DNA of 64,000 nucleotides from Arcanobacterium pluranimalium (GTDB lineage Bacteria > Actinomycetota > Actinomycetes > Actinomycetales > Actinomycetaceae), in assembly GCF_016907845.1 (NCBI RefSeq), contig NZ_JAFBCS010000001.1, forward strand, positions 1,240,001 through 1,304,000. The letters are read 5' to 3'. Positions 45,666 to 54,317 of this stretch are shown here, one piece after another (positions within the stretch are counted from its first letter, which is position 1; the number at the start of each line of letters is the position of its first letter). The notes beneath the pieces were generated by a model that saw only the letters and a program-made list of their open reading frames with translations, did not search any database and had not been told where the DNA came from. The translations under genes and the position numbers were made by a program.

Positions 45666-47195
45666 GTGCAAATTGGTGTACCGCGTGAGCCCGATGCTTC
45701 GCAGGCATTGGTAGCCGCCACTCCAGATACGGTTGGAAAACTGATTAAGCTCGGATACGAATTAGTGATTGAGCGAGGCGCTGGTGATCGCGCGAGTTTT
45801 CCAGATCATCTGTATCAAGAAGCTGGTGCAAAGATCGTTGAGACGGACGAAGTCTGGGATGCGGATATCGTATTCGCCCTTGATACTCCGCCAACCGAGT
45901 ATTTAGACAAAATGAGGAACGGTGCCACGCTCGTTGCACGGATGGCTCCTGGCCGTAATGAGCAAACTCTGCAAGCTTTGGCACAGCGGGGGATTACGGG
46001 CTTGGCGATGGACATGGTTCCGCGTATTTCACGTGCTCAGTCGATGGACGTGCTGTCTTCGATGGCCAATATCGCTGGTTACCGCGCTGTTATTGAGGCG
46101 GCTGCACAGTTTGGACGCCTTTTCACCGGGCAAGTCACGGCAGCAGGAAAGATGCCGCCAGCAACTGTCTATGTGATTGGTGCCGGCGTGGCTGGCCTTG
46201 CCGCGATCGGTACGGCAAATTCGATGGGTGCAATCGTCAACGCTACGGATGTTCGTCAAGAGACGGCGGAACAAGTAGAGTCGATGGGCGCAAATTTTGT
46301 GGCGATTCCGGCTCCCGCCCAAGAGTCATCTGACGGCTATGCAAAGGAAATGACGGCGGATCAGGCTGCGGCGGCAGCGAAGCTTTACGCTGAGCAAGCG
46401 GCTGCGTCCGACGTCGTGATCACCACGGCGAATATTCCTGGGCGTAAATCGCCGATTTTGCTTGATGCACAAGCGATTGCGAATATGAAGCCTGGCTCGG
46501 TAGTTGTAGATATGGCTGCCGCAAATGGTGGTAACTGTGAGCTAACGGTTCCGGGTGAAGTAATTACCACCGAAAACGGCGTCATTATCGTGGGATATAC
46601 CGATTTGGCTGGCAGACTTCCTGCACAAGCTTCGCAGCTGTACGGTCAAAACCTCGTCAATTTCTTCAAACTGACGACGCCGGAGAAGGACGGCGTGCTA
46701 CACCTGGATCTGGACGACGTCGTCGTGCGCCAAATGACGGTAACGCTCAATAACGATATTCTCTTTCCGCCTCCGCCAGTGCAGGTATCTGCAGCTCCGG
46801 CGGCTAAGAAAACAGAACCGGCAGCGCAGGTGGAACCCGAACCGGAAAAGAGCTGGATCGCCAAAAACTGGTGGATGATCGTTGCTGGCGCGATATTCGC
46901 AGCTTTGATCATGACGGCGCCTGCGGGTATGACCAGCCACTTCATTGTGTTCGCGCTCGCTGTGGTGGTGGGATTCTATGTGATCACTTCAGTGACTCAT
47001 TCGCTTCATACTCCGCTTATGTCGGTCACTAACGCGATTTCGGGAATCATCGTGGTAGGTGCGCTGTTGCAAGTTCCGGCGGATTCGGTGGCAGTGAAGG
47101 TATTAACGTTCTTCGCAATTGTCGTTGCGTCAATCAACGTATTCGGTGGATTCACGGTAACTCATCGAATGCTTAAGATGTTCCAGAGGAGCTGA
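45666..47195 (+). CDS. pntA: NAD(P) transhydrogenase subunit alpha
   Basis: Proton-translocating exchange between NADH and NADP+. 509 residues from GTG 45666, with AGGAGA four bases upstream (the frame is open to 45609). Domain I binds NAD(H): IGVPREPD..., [43 protein letters not shown], and the loop [15 protein letters not shown] Pro/Glu linker of about 25 residues leads to four helices (about 415-505) of domain II. One polypeptide holds both, as in enterobacteria. pntB starts two bases after the stop. Confidence 0.96.
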   Translation: MQIGVPREPDASQALVAATPDTVGKLIKLGYELVIERGAGDRASFPDHLYQEAGAKIVETDEVWDADIVFALDTPPTEYLDKMRNGATLVARMAPGRNEQTLQALAQRGITGLAMDMVPRISRAQSMDVLSSMANIAGYRAVIEAAAQFGRLFTGQVTAAGKMPPATVYVIGAGVAGLAAIGTANSMGAIVNATDVRQETAEQVESMGANFVAIPAPAQESSDGYAKEMTADQAAAAAKLYAEQAAASDVVITTANIPGRKSPILLDAQAIANMKPGSVVVDMAAANGGNCELTVPGEVITTENGVIIVGYTDLAGRLPAQASQLYGQNLVNFFKLTTPEKDGVLHLDLDDVVVRQMTVTLNNDILFPPPPVQVSAAPAAKKTEPAAQVEPEPEKSWIAKNWWMIVAGAIFAALIMTAPAGMTSHFIVFALAVVVGFYVITSVTHSLHTPLMSVTNAISGIIVVGALLQVPADSVAVKVLTFFAIVVASINVFGGFTVTHRMLKMFQRS

Positions 47196-47197
47196 GC

Positions 47198-48628
47198 ATG
47201 GGTACCCTTTCATTTTTTCAGCAGTTTTCAATTGATTTTCAATCGCTGACATACGTTTGTGCAGCTCTTCTCTTTATTCTTGCGCTGGCTGGACTCTCCA
47301 AACAGGAGACGGCGCGTCGAGGTAACCTTTTCGGCGTCGTCGGAATGGGAATTGCTCTGCTGGCAACAATCCTGGTGGTCATCGCCTTTGACAATGAACC
47401 GATGATGTCGTTCTTCCTGATCGTTGTGGCAATGGGAATCGGCGGTGCGGTTGGCATCTACAAGGCCAAGAACGTGGAAATGACGGGAATGCCAGAGCTC
47501 ATCGCGCTGTTGCATTCATTTGTGGGTCTTGCTGCGGTGTTGGTTGGATATAATTCCTTTTTCATCACGCCAGGATCTGATAGCCCTGAAAATGCGTTCC
47601 ACATGGGAGAAGTCGGTCTAGCTGTATTTATCGGCGCTGTGACGCTCACGGGCTCTATTGTGGCTTTCTTGAAGCTCTCGGCTCGGATTAAAGGGGCGCC
47701 GCTGACGTTACCTGGCCGCAACTGGCTCAATCTTGGTGCAATTGTGCTGAGCATCGGCCTCATTATCTGGTTTGCTCATACAAGAACAATCGGCATGGGG
47801 CTGATTCCGCTCATTCTTCTCACAATTATTGCGCTGGCCCTCGGACTGCACCTAGTAGCTGCTATCGGCGGCGGAGACATGCCTGTGGTGGTTTCGATGC
47901 TCAACTCCTACTCTGGCTGGGCTGCTGCGATGGCTGGCTTCACCCTGAGCAACGACTTGCTTATTATTACGGGTGCTCTGGTTGGCTCCTCGGGTGCTTA
48001 TTTGAGTTACATCATGTGCAAGGCTATGAATCGTTCGTTTGTTTCGGTGATTTTGGGCGGCTTTGGTACGGACGGCGCTGCCGGTACTGATGATCGTGAT
48101 TATGGCGAGCATCGGGAGACGACGGCTGCGGACGTTGCGCAAATGCTCAAAGATGCGCGCAAAGTGATGATTACCCCTGGCTATGGCATGGCGGTGGCCC
48201 AGGCTCAGTATCCAGTTGCGGATTTGACCTCGCGTTTGCGTGCCCAGGGCGTTGAAGTGACTTTCGGTATTCACCCTGTTGCGGGTCGTCTACCTGGGCA
48301 TATGAACGTGCTTTTGGCCGAAGCCAAGGTGCCATACGATATCGTGCTTGAAATGGACGAAGTGAATGACGATTTCGCTGATATCGATGTCGTGCTGGTG
48401 ATCGGCGCAAACGATACCGTTAATCCAGCAGCTGAGGAGCCTGGTTCGCCTATTGCTGGCATGCCGGTACTCAAGGTCTGGGAAGCGAAGAATGTGATCG
48501 TCTTTAAGCGTTCGATGGGTAATGCCGGTTATGCAGGCGTGCAGAACCCATTATTCTTCAATGAGAATTCACAGATGCTTTTGGGCGACGCTAAAGCAAC
48601 GGTTGAGCAGATAATCGCTGCGCTATAG
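47198..48628 (+). CDS. pntB: NAD(P) transhydrogenase subunit beta
   Basis: 476 residues: nine membrane helices of domain II (1-270), then domain III (about 300-476), which binds NADP(H): [51 protein letters not shown] and [19 protein letters not shown]. Start ATG 47198 has GAGGAG upstream. A well-formed terminator follows. The pair is inserted between holA and rpsT. Confidence 0.97.
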   Translation: MGTLSFFQQFSIDFQSLTYVCAALLFILALAGLSKQETARRGNLFGVVGMGIALLATILVVIAFDNEPMMSFFLIVVAMGIGGAVGIYKAKNVEMTGMPELIALLHSFVGLAAVLVGYNSFFITPGSDSPENAFHMGEVGLAVFIGAVTLTGSIVAFLKLSARIKGAPLTLPGRNWLNLGAIVLSIGLIIWFAHTRTIGMGLIPLILLTIIALALGLHLVAAIGGGDMPVVVSMLNSYSGWAAAMAGFTLSNDLLIITGALVGSSGAYLSYIMCKAMNRSFVSVILGGFGTDGAAGTDDRDYGEHRETTAADVAQMLKDARKVMITPGYGMAVAQAQYPVADLTSRLRAQGVEVTFGIHPVAGRLPGHMNVLLAEAKVPYDIVLEMDEVNDDFADIDVVLVIGANDTVNPAAEEPGSPIAGMPVLKVWEAKNVIVFKRSMGNAGYAGVQNPLFFNENSQMLLGDAKATVEQIIAAL

Positions 48629-48640
48629 TGAACCAGCGAG

Positions 48641-48686
48641 AATATGGGAGTTTCGATACTAGCGATCGAAGCTCCCATATTTTTAA
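48641..48686 (+). terminator. terminator of pntAB
   Basis: A 17-bp stem (AATATGGGAG... with one G-U pair) and a 7-base loop is followed by TTTTAATT, 13 bp beyond the pntB stop. Confidence 0.85.
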
Positions 48687-48811
48687 TTCCGTTGATCGTG
48701 GACCGATTCTATAGATACTGGTTACGTGGGCTATGGTATTTACTGTAAGGTACAAATGACGTGTTGATCAGCGATGTTATGCACACGCAACGAAGCGAAA
48801 GGTGAATTGAG

Positions 48812-49774
48812 ATGGCGTGGTTGGTTACTGGAGGAGCAGGGTATATTGGTGCTCACGTTGTGCGGGCATTTCACGACGCTGGCATGGACGTAGTAGTTTA
48901 TGATGATCTTTCCACTGGACTGCGCCAGTTTGTGCCCGATAATACGCCATTTGTAGAGGGATCAATCCTCGACGACGATCGGTTGGCCAAGGTATTTGAA
49001 ACGCACGACATCACTGGTGTGATGTCGATTGCTGGCTACAAATATGCTGGTGAATCAGTTAAACGGCCGCTGCATACCTACAATCAGAACGTTACGGGTC
49101 TCGTTTCGCTGTTGTCAGCGATGTACGACGCCGGTGTGCACAACTACGTTTTCTCTTCCTCAGCGTCTGTGTATGGCACTCCTCAGGTGGACATGGTGAC
49201 CGAAGATTGCCCACTCGCACCGGAATCGCCTTATGGGCAGACCAAGTTCATTGGAGAGTGGCTTGCGGCTGATATGCGGGCGGTTGATCCGCAGTGGCGC
49301 TATACGAATTTGCGTTATTTCAACGTGGTTGGTTCGGCTGGTACTGACGTGTATGATCGCAGTCCACACAATCTATTCCCAATTGTGTTTGACCGTTTAT
49401 TAGCTGGTGAGCGACCTCAAATTAACGGAAATGACTATCCAACCCCAGATGGCACTTGCGTGCGCGATTATATTCACGTCGCTGATTTGGCGGTGTCACA
49501 TGTTGCCGCTGCGCAAGCTTTAGAAGCTGGGAAAGATTTACTTCCGGCCTATAACCTTGGTTCTGGCGAAGGTTCGTCGGTTGCGCAGATCATGCACGAG
49601 ATCGCACAGGTTACCGGAATAGATTTTGATCCCATTATTGCTGCTCGGCGCCCTGGCGATCCTGCTCGTATCGTGGCTGATGGGCAAGCTGCTGCACGCG
49701 ATATCAACTGGAAAATGCGCCATACACTAGCGGATATGGTGCGTTCCGCTTGGGAAGCGCGTCAGGCACAGTGA
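48812..49774 (+). CDS. galE: UDP-glucose 4-epimerase
   Basis: Interconverts UDP-glucose and UDP-galactose. 320 residues with the extended SDR fold: GGAGYIGAHVV binds NAD, SSSASVYG holds the catalytic Ser, and YGQTK is the YxxxK pair. NLRYFNVVGSAG is also family-typical. A NAD epimerase of the GalE group is supported; a neighbouring SDR sugar specificity is less likely. It has its own intergenic of about 180 bp and ends at a 42-base palindrome. Confidence 0.93.
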   Translation: MAWLVTGGAGYIGAHVVRAFHDAGMDVVVYDDLSTGLRQFVPDNTPFVEGSILDDDRLAKVFETHDITGVMSIAGYKYAGESVKRPLHTYNQNVTGLVSLLSAMYDAGVHNYVFSSSASVYGTPQVDMVTEDCPLAPESPYGQTKFIGEWLAADMRAVDPQWRYTNLRYFNVVGSAGTDVYDRSPHNLFPIVFDRLLAGERPQINGNDYPTPDGTCVRDYIHVADLAVSHVAAAQALEAGKDLLPAYNLGSGEGSSVAQIMHEIAQVTGIDFDPIIAARRPGDPARIVADGQAAARDINWKMRHTLADMVRSAWEARQAQ

Positions 49775-49846
49775 ACATCGGGGCTCTGCCCAGCTAGTGC
49801 GTATCATGAAGCCACTGTTTGTTGCGCAAATATCAGTTTCAAGATA

Positions 49847-49888
49847 CTGGTGAGGGTGGTACGGAACGTTCCGTACCACCCTCACCAG
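49847..49888. terminator. perfect 42-base palindrome between galE and rpsT
   Basis: A self-complementary run with no spacer (half-site begins CTGGTGAGGGTGGTACGG) lies between the convergent galE and rpsT. It could stop transcription in both directions. Confidence 0.65.
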
Positions 49889-49936
49889 AGTTCGCGTTAG
49901 GAGAGTCGAAGACTCAGCCAACGGAAAGTTATCGAA

Positions 49937-50209
49937 TCAGGCTTTCTCTCCAAGAGCAGCAACCTGCTTGGCAAGCTTTGACTTGCGGTTAGCAGCTTGG
50001 TTCTTGTGGATAATGCCCTTAGATACAGCTTTGTCCAGCTTGCGGCTTGCAATGCGCAGTTCCGCGGTAGCGGTCTCAGCATCACCGGCAGCAATAGCTT
50101 CGCGCGTCTTACGAACGAGGGTCTTTAGCTCAGACTTGTAGGCCTTGTTGCGGATACGACGCTTCTCGTTGGTCTTGATACGCTTCTTCTGGGACTTAAT
50201 ATTTGCCAC
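49937..50209 (-). CDS. rpsT: 30S ribosomal protein S20
   Basis: Small-subunit protein binding the 5' and 3' minor domains of 16S rRNA. 90 residues, [18 protein letters not shown] at the start, [15 protein letters not shown] and [18 protein letters not shown] later. The basic helical composition is typical. In the usual actinobacterial order it follows holA in the opposite direction; here pntAB-galE intervene. The gap 50210-50433 contains its leader and no other gene. Confidence 0.97.
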   Translation of the reverse strand: MANIKSQKKRIKTNEKRRIRNKAYKSELKTLVRKTREAIAAGDAETATAELRIASRKLDKAVSKGIIHKNQAANRKSKLAKQVAALGEKA

Positions 50210-50433
50210 TGTTTAACTCTTTCGATTTTTCGCAGATGCGAACGGATACGGTCGGTGAGAGGTTGCCATCTCCGGACTGCCAGGCGTGGGGACACCCGTG
50301 GTTATGGATCAGGCCGGACTCGCGACCCGACCAGGTGCAAAGTCCAATGGAAAACTCTACCAGCTTTTTCCTGTAATTCCAACGAATACCACACCAGATG
50401 CTGGTGCAACGCGTCACGTGCGCTCTCTCGCGA

Positions 50434-51030
50434 TTATTTGTGAATCTCCTTGAGAGCTGCGATCACTCGCAAATAGCGATTTTTCTCGAGAAATCCGCCG
50501 ATTCTACGTACTTCGGTAAACGGAACTTGCCAGAGAATGTCGAGACGTACTTCTGAGGCGCGGTTGTCTCGATCCCAGTTTCCACTGCCTAAATCGAGCC
50601 ACCACCGATGGTATTCGTCCTGGTAAAGCGAGCTGTGTGCATGATCTTTGGAAGTCATTTGTGCGCAGATAGCAGTTTCTCCGACTACAGCCACAACCAA
50701 TACTGGGCGATCCTTACCCTCACCGTTATTCTCTTCATAGGGAATCCACGTCCAGACTACTTCGCCAGGATCGGGCACGGCGTCGTTATCTGGCCTATAT
50801 TCGAAATTCGGCAGACCGTTCTTCGCAATGTTCCAGCGCCTCACTTGTCTGAGCTCCGAGGAGTTCCCTTCTGTTGACGACGCCGGTGTGACCGGCTTGC
50901 GTGCGGCACCGCGCGTCGTCTGGGAGTTGCGAGAGGATTCGCTTCCAGTGGAGCGCTTGCGCGTCAGCTCGCGTATGAGGCTCTTACCTAAATTGGTAAT
51001 AAGGCGTTTGAAGAATGGCTGGAGATTCAT
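50434..51030 (-). CDS. PemK/MazF-like family protein, no antitoxin visible
   Basis: 198 residues. The first 90 are basic and disordered (SLIRELTRKRSTGSESSRNS), followed by a PemK/MazF fold (about 90-195) with PGEVVWTWIPYEEN, KDRPVLVVAVVG, AICAQMTSKDH and RRWWLDLGSGNW. It shares sequence with toxic endoribonucleases, but family members in actinobacteria are also seen without antitoxin. No antitoxin-size gene precedes it: the start overlaps the stop of the PH-domain gene (ATGA). Membrane association through the upstream gene is possible but unproven. Confidence 0.8.
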   Translation of the reverse strand: MNLQPFFKRLITNLGKSLIRELTRKRSTGSESSRNSQTTRGAARKPVTPASSTEGNSSELRQVRRWNIAKNGLPNFEYRPDNDAVPDPGEVVWTWIPYEENNGEGKDRPVLVVAVVGETAICAQMTSKDHAHSSLYQDEYHRWWLDLGSGNWDRDNRASEVRLDILWQVPFTEVRRIGGFLEKNRYLRVIAALKEIHK

Positions 51031-51542
51031 TCATCCTCGATTGTTCGATAGTTGGTGTTGTCCGGTGACTCGAAGAGCATTTCAGTCAAACGCACGTGGA
51101 TATCTTCGATGTGCGGAATATCTTTTAGCTCAAGGGGATTTCCGGCTGACGTTTCGAAAATGAGTGTGCCACAACCGAAAAAGCGATCTATGAAGTCGAG
51201 TTCATAATTCACATTTGAGATACGCGATAGGGGAATATCGTGGCCGGTCTTGGCGAAAATTCCGCTTCTGGTGATGATTCTGCGCGATGTGATCGTGTAG
51301 GTACTGGTATACCATTTGAGCCATGGCACTACGAAGATCGCGCCCACACAAATTGCCACTACCACCCAAAGCAGCCATAGCACCCATGCCGGGCGCGATT
51401 CAGGCAAGAAATAGGTAGCGGCACATGCGAGTATCAATACGGCAATCGCACCGATGATATTGAGCAAAATTGCTTTGACGTGCTCGCGCAGATGAAACAC
51501 GACTGTTTCATCTGCGCCGATGATTTTTTGCGGAATACCCAT
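51027..51542 (-). CDS. PH-domain (bPH2/DUF304-type) membrane protein
   Basis: 171 residues. Two hydrophobic helices (about residues 24-46 and 52-74: AILLNIIGAIAVLILAC, VLWLLWVVVAICVGAIF) precede a PH-like fold with YTITSRRIITRSGIFAKTGHDIPLSRISNV, the hallmark of the DUF304 group. Function of the family is unclear. It follows the UGP gene by 18 bp and overlaps the PemK-like gene by four bases, so both could be co-transcribed with galK-ugp. Confidence 0.88.
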   Translation of the reverse strand: MGIPQKIIGADETVVFHLREHVKAILLNIIGAIAVLILACAATYFLPESRPAWVLWLLWVVVAICVGAIFVVPWLKWYTSTYTITSRRIITRSGIFAKTGHDIPLSRISNVNYELDFIDRFFGCGTLIFETSAGNPLELKDIPHIEDIHVRLTEMLFESPDNTNYRTIEDE

Positions 51543-51560
51543 ATTCCTATATTCCCACGA

Positions 51561-52883
51561 TTATGCGTGGATGTGCACGTCTCCCGCTAATTTCTCGGTT
51601 CCATCAAAGAAATAATCTCCAGTGACTTCGATGGAGTCGAGATTCGCCGTAGAGGGAAGATTTTTCGTGCGAAGCTCAAAATCTGAAATCATGGCGAAAT
51701 ACTGTGGATCGAGTCGCGCAATTGGCGCCTGCTCTCGGTTGAGTCGCAGCCTCGCATCTGCACCAAAATCGTAACTATCTGAGCGGATCGCAAAAAGATC
51801 ATTGGTGGTCTTAACCGGCAAAAATCTCTCGCGACCCACCAGGATCGGGCGCGAATCAGAAAATGAGCTTACGATCGCTCCACTTGCGCATTCGATCTGA
51901 TATACCTCAGGTGAGGTCTTATCAGTTGGATCGACGTGTTTCTTATTTCTAATGAGCGGCAGGTTCACTACGCCGCCTGTGCGCCGCAGTAAGTCACGCA
52001 ATGCCTCGATATTGAACCAGAGGTTGTTGGTGTGGAAATAAGGGTGGCGATACTGATCGGTAAAGAAATGCATATCCTCTGGTGGGGTTTGCGCCGTGTC
52101 ACGCAAAATAATCTGACCATCGGATTTGCGCCGTGCCAAATGCCCACCTTTAAGATCGGCCAAAGTGCGAGTGCACAGCTCAGGGGTGTAGGAGGCGCCA
52201 CTTTCGCTAAACCAACCAGCGAGCTGTGCCGATGGGAAAGCGCCGAGGTTATCAGCGTTTGACGTGGTGAAATAGCGCAAACCCTGATCGAGCAGTGTGG
52301 TGAGCAGGTCTGATTGAGCAAGCGAGGTGAAAATATCACCGTGCCCTGGCGGGCACCATTCGAGCTCAGGATCGCGTGGCCAGGTAACTGGCTCAAGAGA
52401 ATCTACTAATAGTTTCGGCTCGCGTCCTTGCACAAAATCAACTGGGATCCCCTCAACTTTGAGGTCGTCTGGGAATAAGCACGCAGTATCGCTGTGGGTT
52501 CGGAAGGAGTTCATGAGCATCAGCGGCACTTCTTTGCCGCTGCGGCGTCGTGCATCGCGAATCTGCGCAAAGATGATGTCGAGGAACGTCATACCGTCGC
52601 GAACTGGTAGTAAGGATTTAGCTTTTGCCAAGCCCATCGACGTACCTAAACCACCATTGAGCTTTAAGAACACGGTTTGCCCCAGAGCTTTCTTAGCCAC
52701 TTGTGGATCGATATCTACCGCAGTCAGATCATCAACGGAGGTGAGTGGCTCAATAGTCGATTCAGGAATCAATCCGGTGCTGCCTTGTTCGAGCTGATAA
52801 AAGTACTCTTCAAAGACTTTCACGGCGATGTGACCAGCGCCGTCGTCAATCATTTTTTGGCGGGCGTGTTCGAGTGCACTCAT
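51561..52883 (-). CDS. UTP-glucose-1-phosphate uridylyltransferase, eukaryote-type
   Basis: 440 residues, the UDPGP family of animals and plants rather than the bacterial GalU. LNGGLGTSMGLAKAKSLLPV is the nucleotide site (near residue 73), PVDFVQGREPKLLVDS and FTTSNADNLGAF follow, then a C-terminal beta-helix-like region. Such enzymes occur in bifidobacteria and related actinobacteria, where one form also accepts galactose 1-phosphate. Its ATG overlaps the galK stop (ATGA). Confidence 0.93.
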   Translation of the reverse strand: MSALEHARQKMIDDGAGHIAVKVFEEYFYQLEQGSTGLIPESTIEPLTSVDDLTAVDIDPQVAKKALGQTVFLKLNGGLGTSMGLAKAKSLLPVRDGMTFLDIIFAQIRDARRRSGKEVPLMLMNSFRTHSDTACLFPDDLKVEGIPVDFVQGREPKLLVDSLEPVTWPRDPELEWCPPGHGDIFTSLAQSDLLTTLLDQGLRYFTTSNADNLGAFPSAQLAGWFSESGASYTPELCTRTLADLKGGHLARRKSDGQIILRDTAQTPPEDMHFFTDQYRHPYFHTNNLWFNIEALRDLLRRTGGVVNLPLIRNKKHVDPTDKTSPEVYQIECASGAIVSSFSDSRPILVGRERFLPVKTTNDLFAIRSDSYDFGADARLRLNREQAPIARLDPQYFAMISDFELRTKNLPSTANLDSIEVTGDYFFDGTEKLAGDVHIHA

Positions 52884-54037
52884 GCTTGGACCCTTTCTGC
52901 TCCTTGAGCTGCAATAGTGCGTAGGAAATGTGGCGATGCGAATCCGTGATCAGCAAAAGCTTTTTCAACTGCGCTCGTTACGGCGTCGAAAGCCGAATTT
53001 GGAACGAGAGCGATAGCTGAACCGCCAAAACCGCCGCCGGTCATGCGAGCACCCAAAGCTCCAGCAGTTGTGGCACTTTCTACCGCCACGTCCAACTCGG
53101 CGCACGAGACTTCGTAATCGTCGCGAAGTGAGGCGTGAGAGGCGTTGAGGAGCGGGCCGATTTCGTGCGGGCGTTCTGCTTCGAGAAGAGCGACGACGTC
53201 GCGCACACGCTGAATTTCCGTCACCACATGGCGCGCACGCTGCAATAACACGCCCTCGAGTCGGCTTAAGTCATCAAGCGTAGCTTCGCGCAAGGAATCT
53301 ACGCCAAGTAATTGAGCTGCTTCTTCGCAAGAACGGCGTCGCTTTTCGTACTGGCCGTCATTGAGAGAATGTGTGGCGCGCGTATCAATCACCAACAGGG
53401 AGAGATCAAATTTGGACATATCGAAAGGGATGCTGCGAGTTTCCCAAGATCGGCAGTCGAGGTAGAGGGCATTTCCTTGCGTACACAGCATCGACGCAGA
53501 TTGATCCAAACCTCCCGTTGCCGCACCAGAAACGACGTTTTCCGAGGTTACGCAAGCGCTTGCAAGCTCTTTGCGCTGCGCTTGTGTTTCGGTTGGTACG
53601 AAAGCTGAGCCCACCGCACATTCGATAGCAGCCGACGACGATAACCCAGCTCCCGTCGGTACGCACGAATCGATAGCGGCGTCGAAACCATGCGCCACAC
53701 CGAGCGCCCAGGCTGGGCCAACAGCATAGGAAGCCCAGGAATCGGGGGAGTTAGGGCCGATGTCGCTGAGCTTACCCTCCCAGATATGGACGGAATCGAG
53801 GCGTGAGGCAACGCGGACGACGTCGTCGTGACGAAAAGAAATGGCAGCAAACGTGCGGTGATTGAGCGCGATAGGCAAGCACAAGCCCTCGTTATAGTCG
53901 GTGTGTTCACCGATAATATTCACTCGACCAGGAGCTGCCCAAACCTGCTCAGGCTCACCTCCAAACTGATCTGCAAAAAGCTTGCTCACACGGTCAAGAC
54001 CGTCTTGGTTGGACCAAGAGTCCATGAATACTGCCAC
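52880..54037 (-). CDS. galK: galactokinase
   Basis: Phosphorylates alpha-D-galactose with ATP. 385 residues from GTG 54037 (AAGGAG six bases before); ATG 54025 would give 381. GHMP kinase fold: GRVNIIGEHTDYNEGLCLPIAL carries the substrate motif, VPTGAGLSSSAAIECAVG the ATP site, and MTGGGFGGSAIALV the third motif. First gene of a leftward unit with ugp and perhaps the PH and PemK genes. A promoter with -35 inside a palindromic operator lies directly upstream. Confidence 0.96.
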   Translation of the reverse strand: MAVFMDSWSNQDGLDRVSKLFADQFGGEPEQVWAAPGRVNIIGEHTDYNEGLCLPIALNHRTFAAISFRHDDVVRVASRLDSVHIWEGKLSDIGPNSPDSWASYAVGPAWALGVAHGFDAAIDSCVPTGAGLSSSAAIECAVGSAFVPTETQAQRKELASACVTSENVVSGAATGGLDQSASMLCTQGNALYLDCRSWETRSIPFDMSKFDLSLLVIDTRATHSLNDGQYEKRRRSCEEAAQLLGVDSLREATLDDLSRLEGVLLQRARHVVTEIQRVRDVVALLEAERPHEIGPLLNASHASLRDDYEVSCAELDVAVESATTAGALGARMTGGGFGGSAIALVPNSAFDAVTSAVEKAFADHGFASPHFLRTIAAQGAERVQA

Positions 54038-54064
54038 TACTAGCTCCTTCGCCGTATCGTGTAC

Positions 54065-54093
54065 GTTATATTGCGCACGCAAGATGCGTTGAA
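54065..54093 (-). promoter_or_regulatory. galK promoter
   Basis: On the minus strand -35 TTCAAC (54088-54093) and -10 TATAAC (54065-54070) are 17 bases apart, placing the start near 54058, about 20 bases before the GTG. The -35 lies inside operator 1. Confidence 0.6.
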
Positions 54094-54098
54094 CGCAT
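54084..54098. promoter_or_regulatory. galK operator 1
   Basis: ATGCGTTGAACGCAT is a perfect 15-base palindrome around one G. It covers the galK -35, so binding there should repress. The regulator is unknown. Confidence 0.6.
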
Positions 54099-54103
54099 GC
54101 AAG

Positions 54104-54118
54104 GCACGTTCAACGTGC
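54104..54118. promoter_or_regulatory. galK operator 2
   Basis: GCACGTTCAACGTGC is a second perfect 15-base palindrome with the same core (CGTT-N-AACG). Its centre is 20 bp from that of operator 1, two helical turns apart. A degenerate third copy (TGTGTTGAATATG) is centred near 54128. The sites also stand about 200 bp upstream of lepA. Confidence 0.6.
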
Positions 54119-54317
54119 AAATGTGTTGAATATGCACTATGCGTAAAACCAAGAAAGATTCTAGCATTTGCACTGCTCTTAGTGTTAGAAGCTAGTGTGG
54201 GAGCGCGAAGTTTTGCAGTGATGTTCGGCGCGGATGCTAAAATCACATCAGTGAAGATCGGGGCAAATGGCGTGCGCTGGTAGCCTTATACCTGAGAAAC
54301 ATAAGTTAAGGAGTTCC

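Noticed and set aside
54267-54317. longer lepA start
   Set aside because: GTG 54318 has AAGGAG at four bases; upstream codons carry no LepA similarity.
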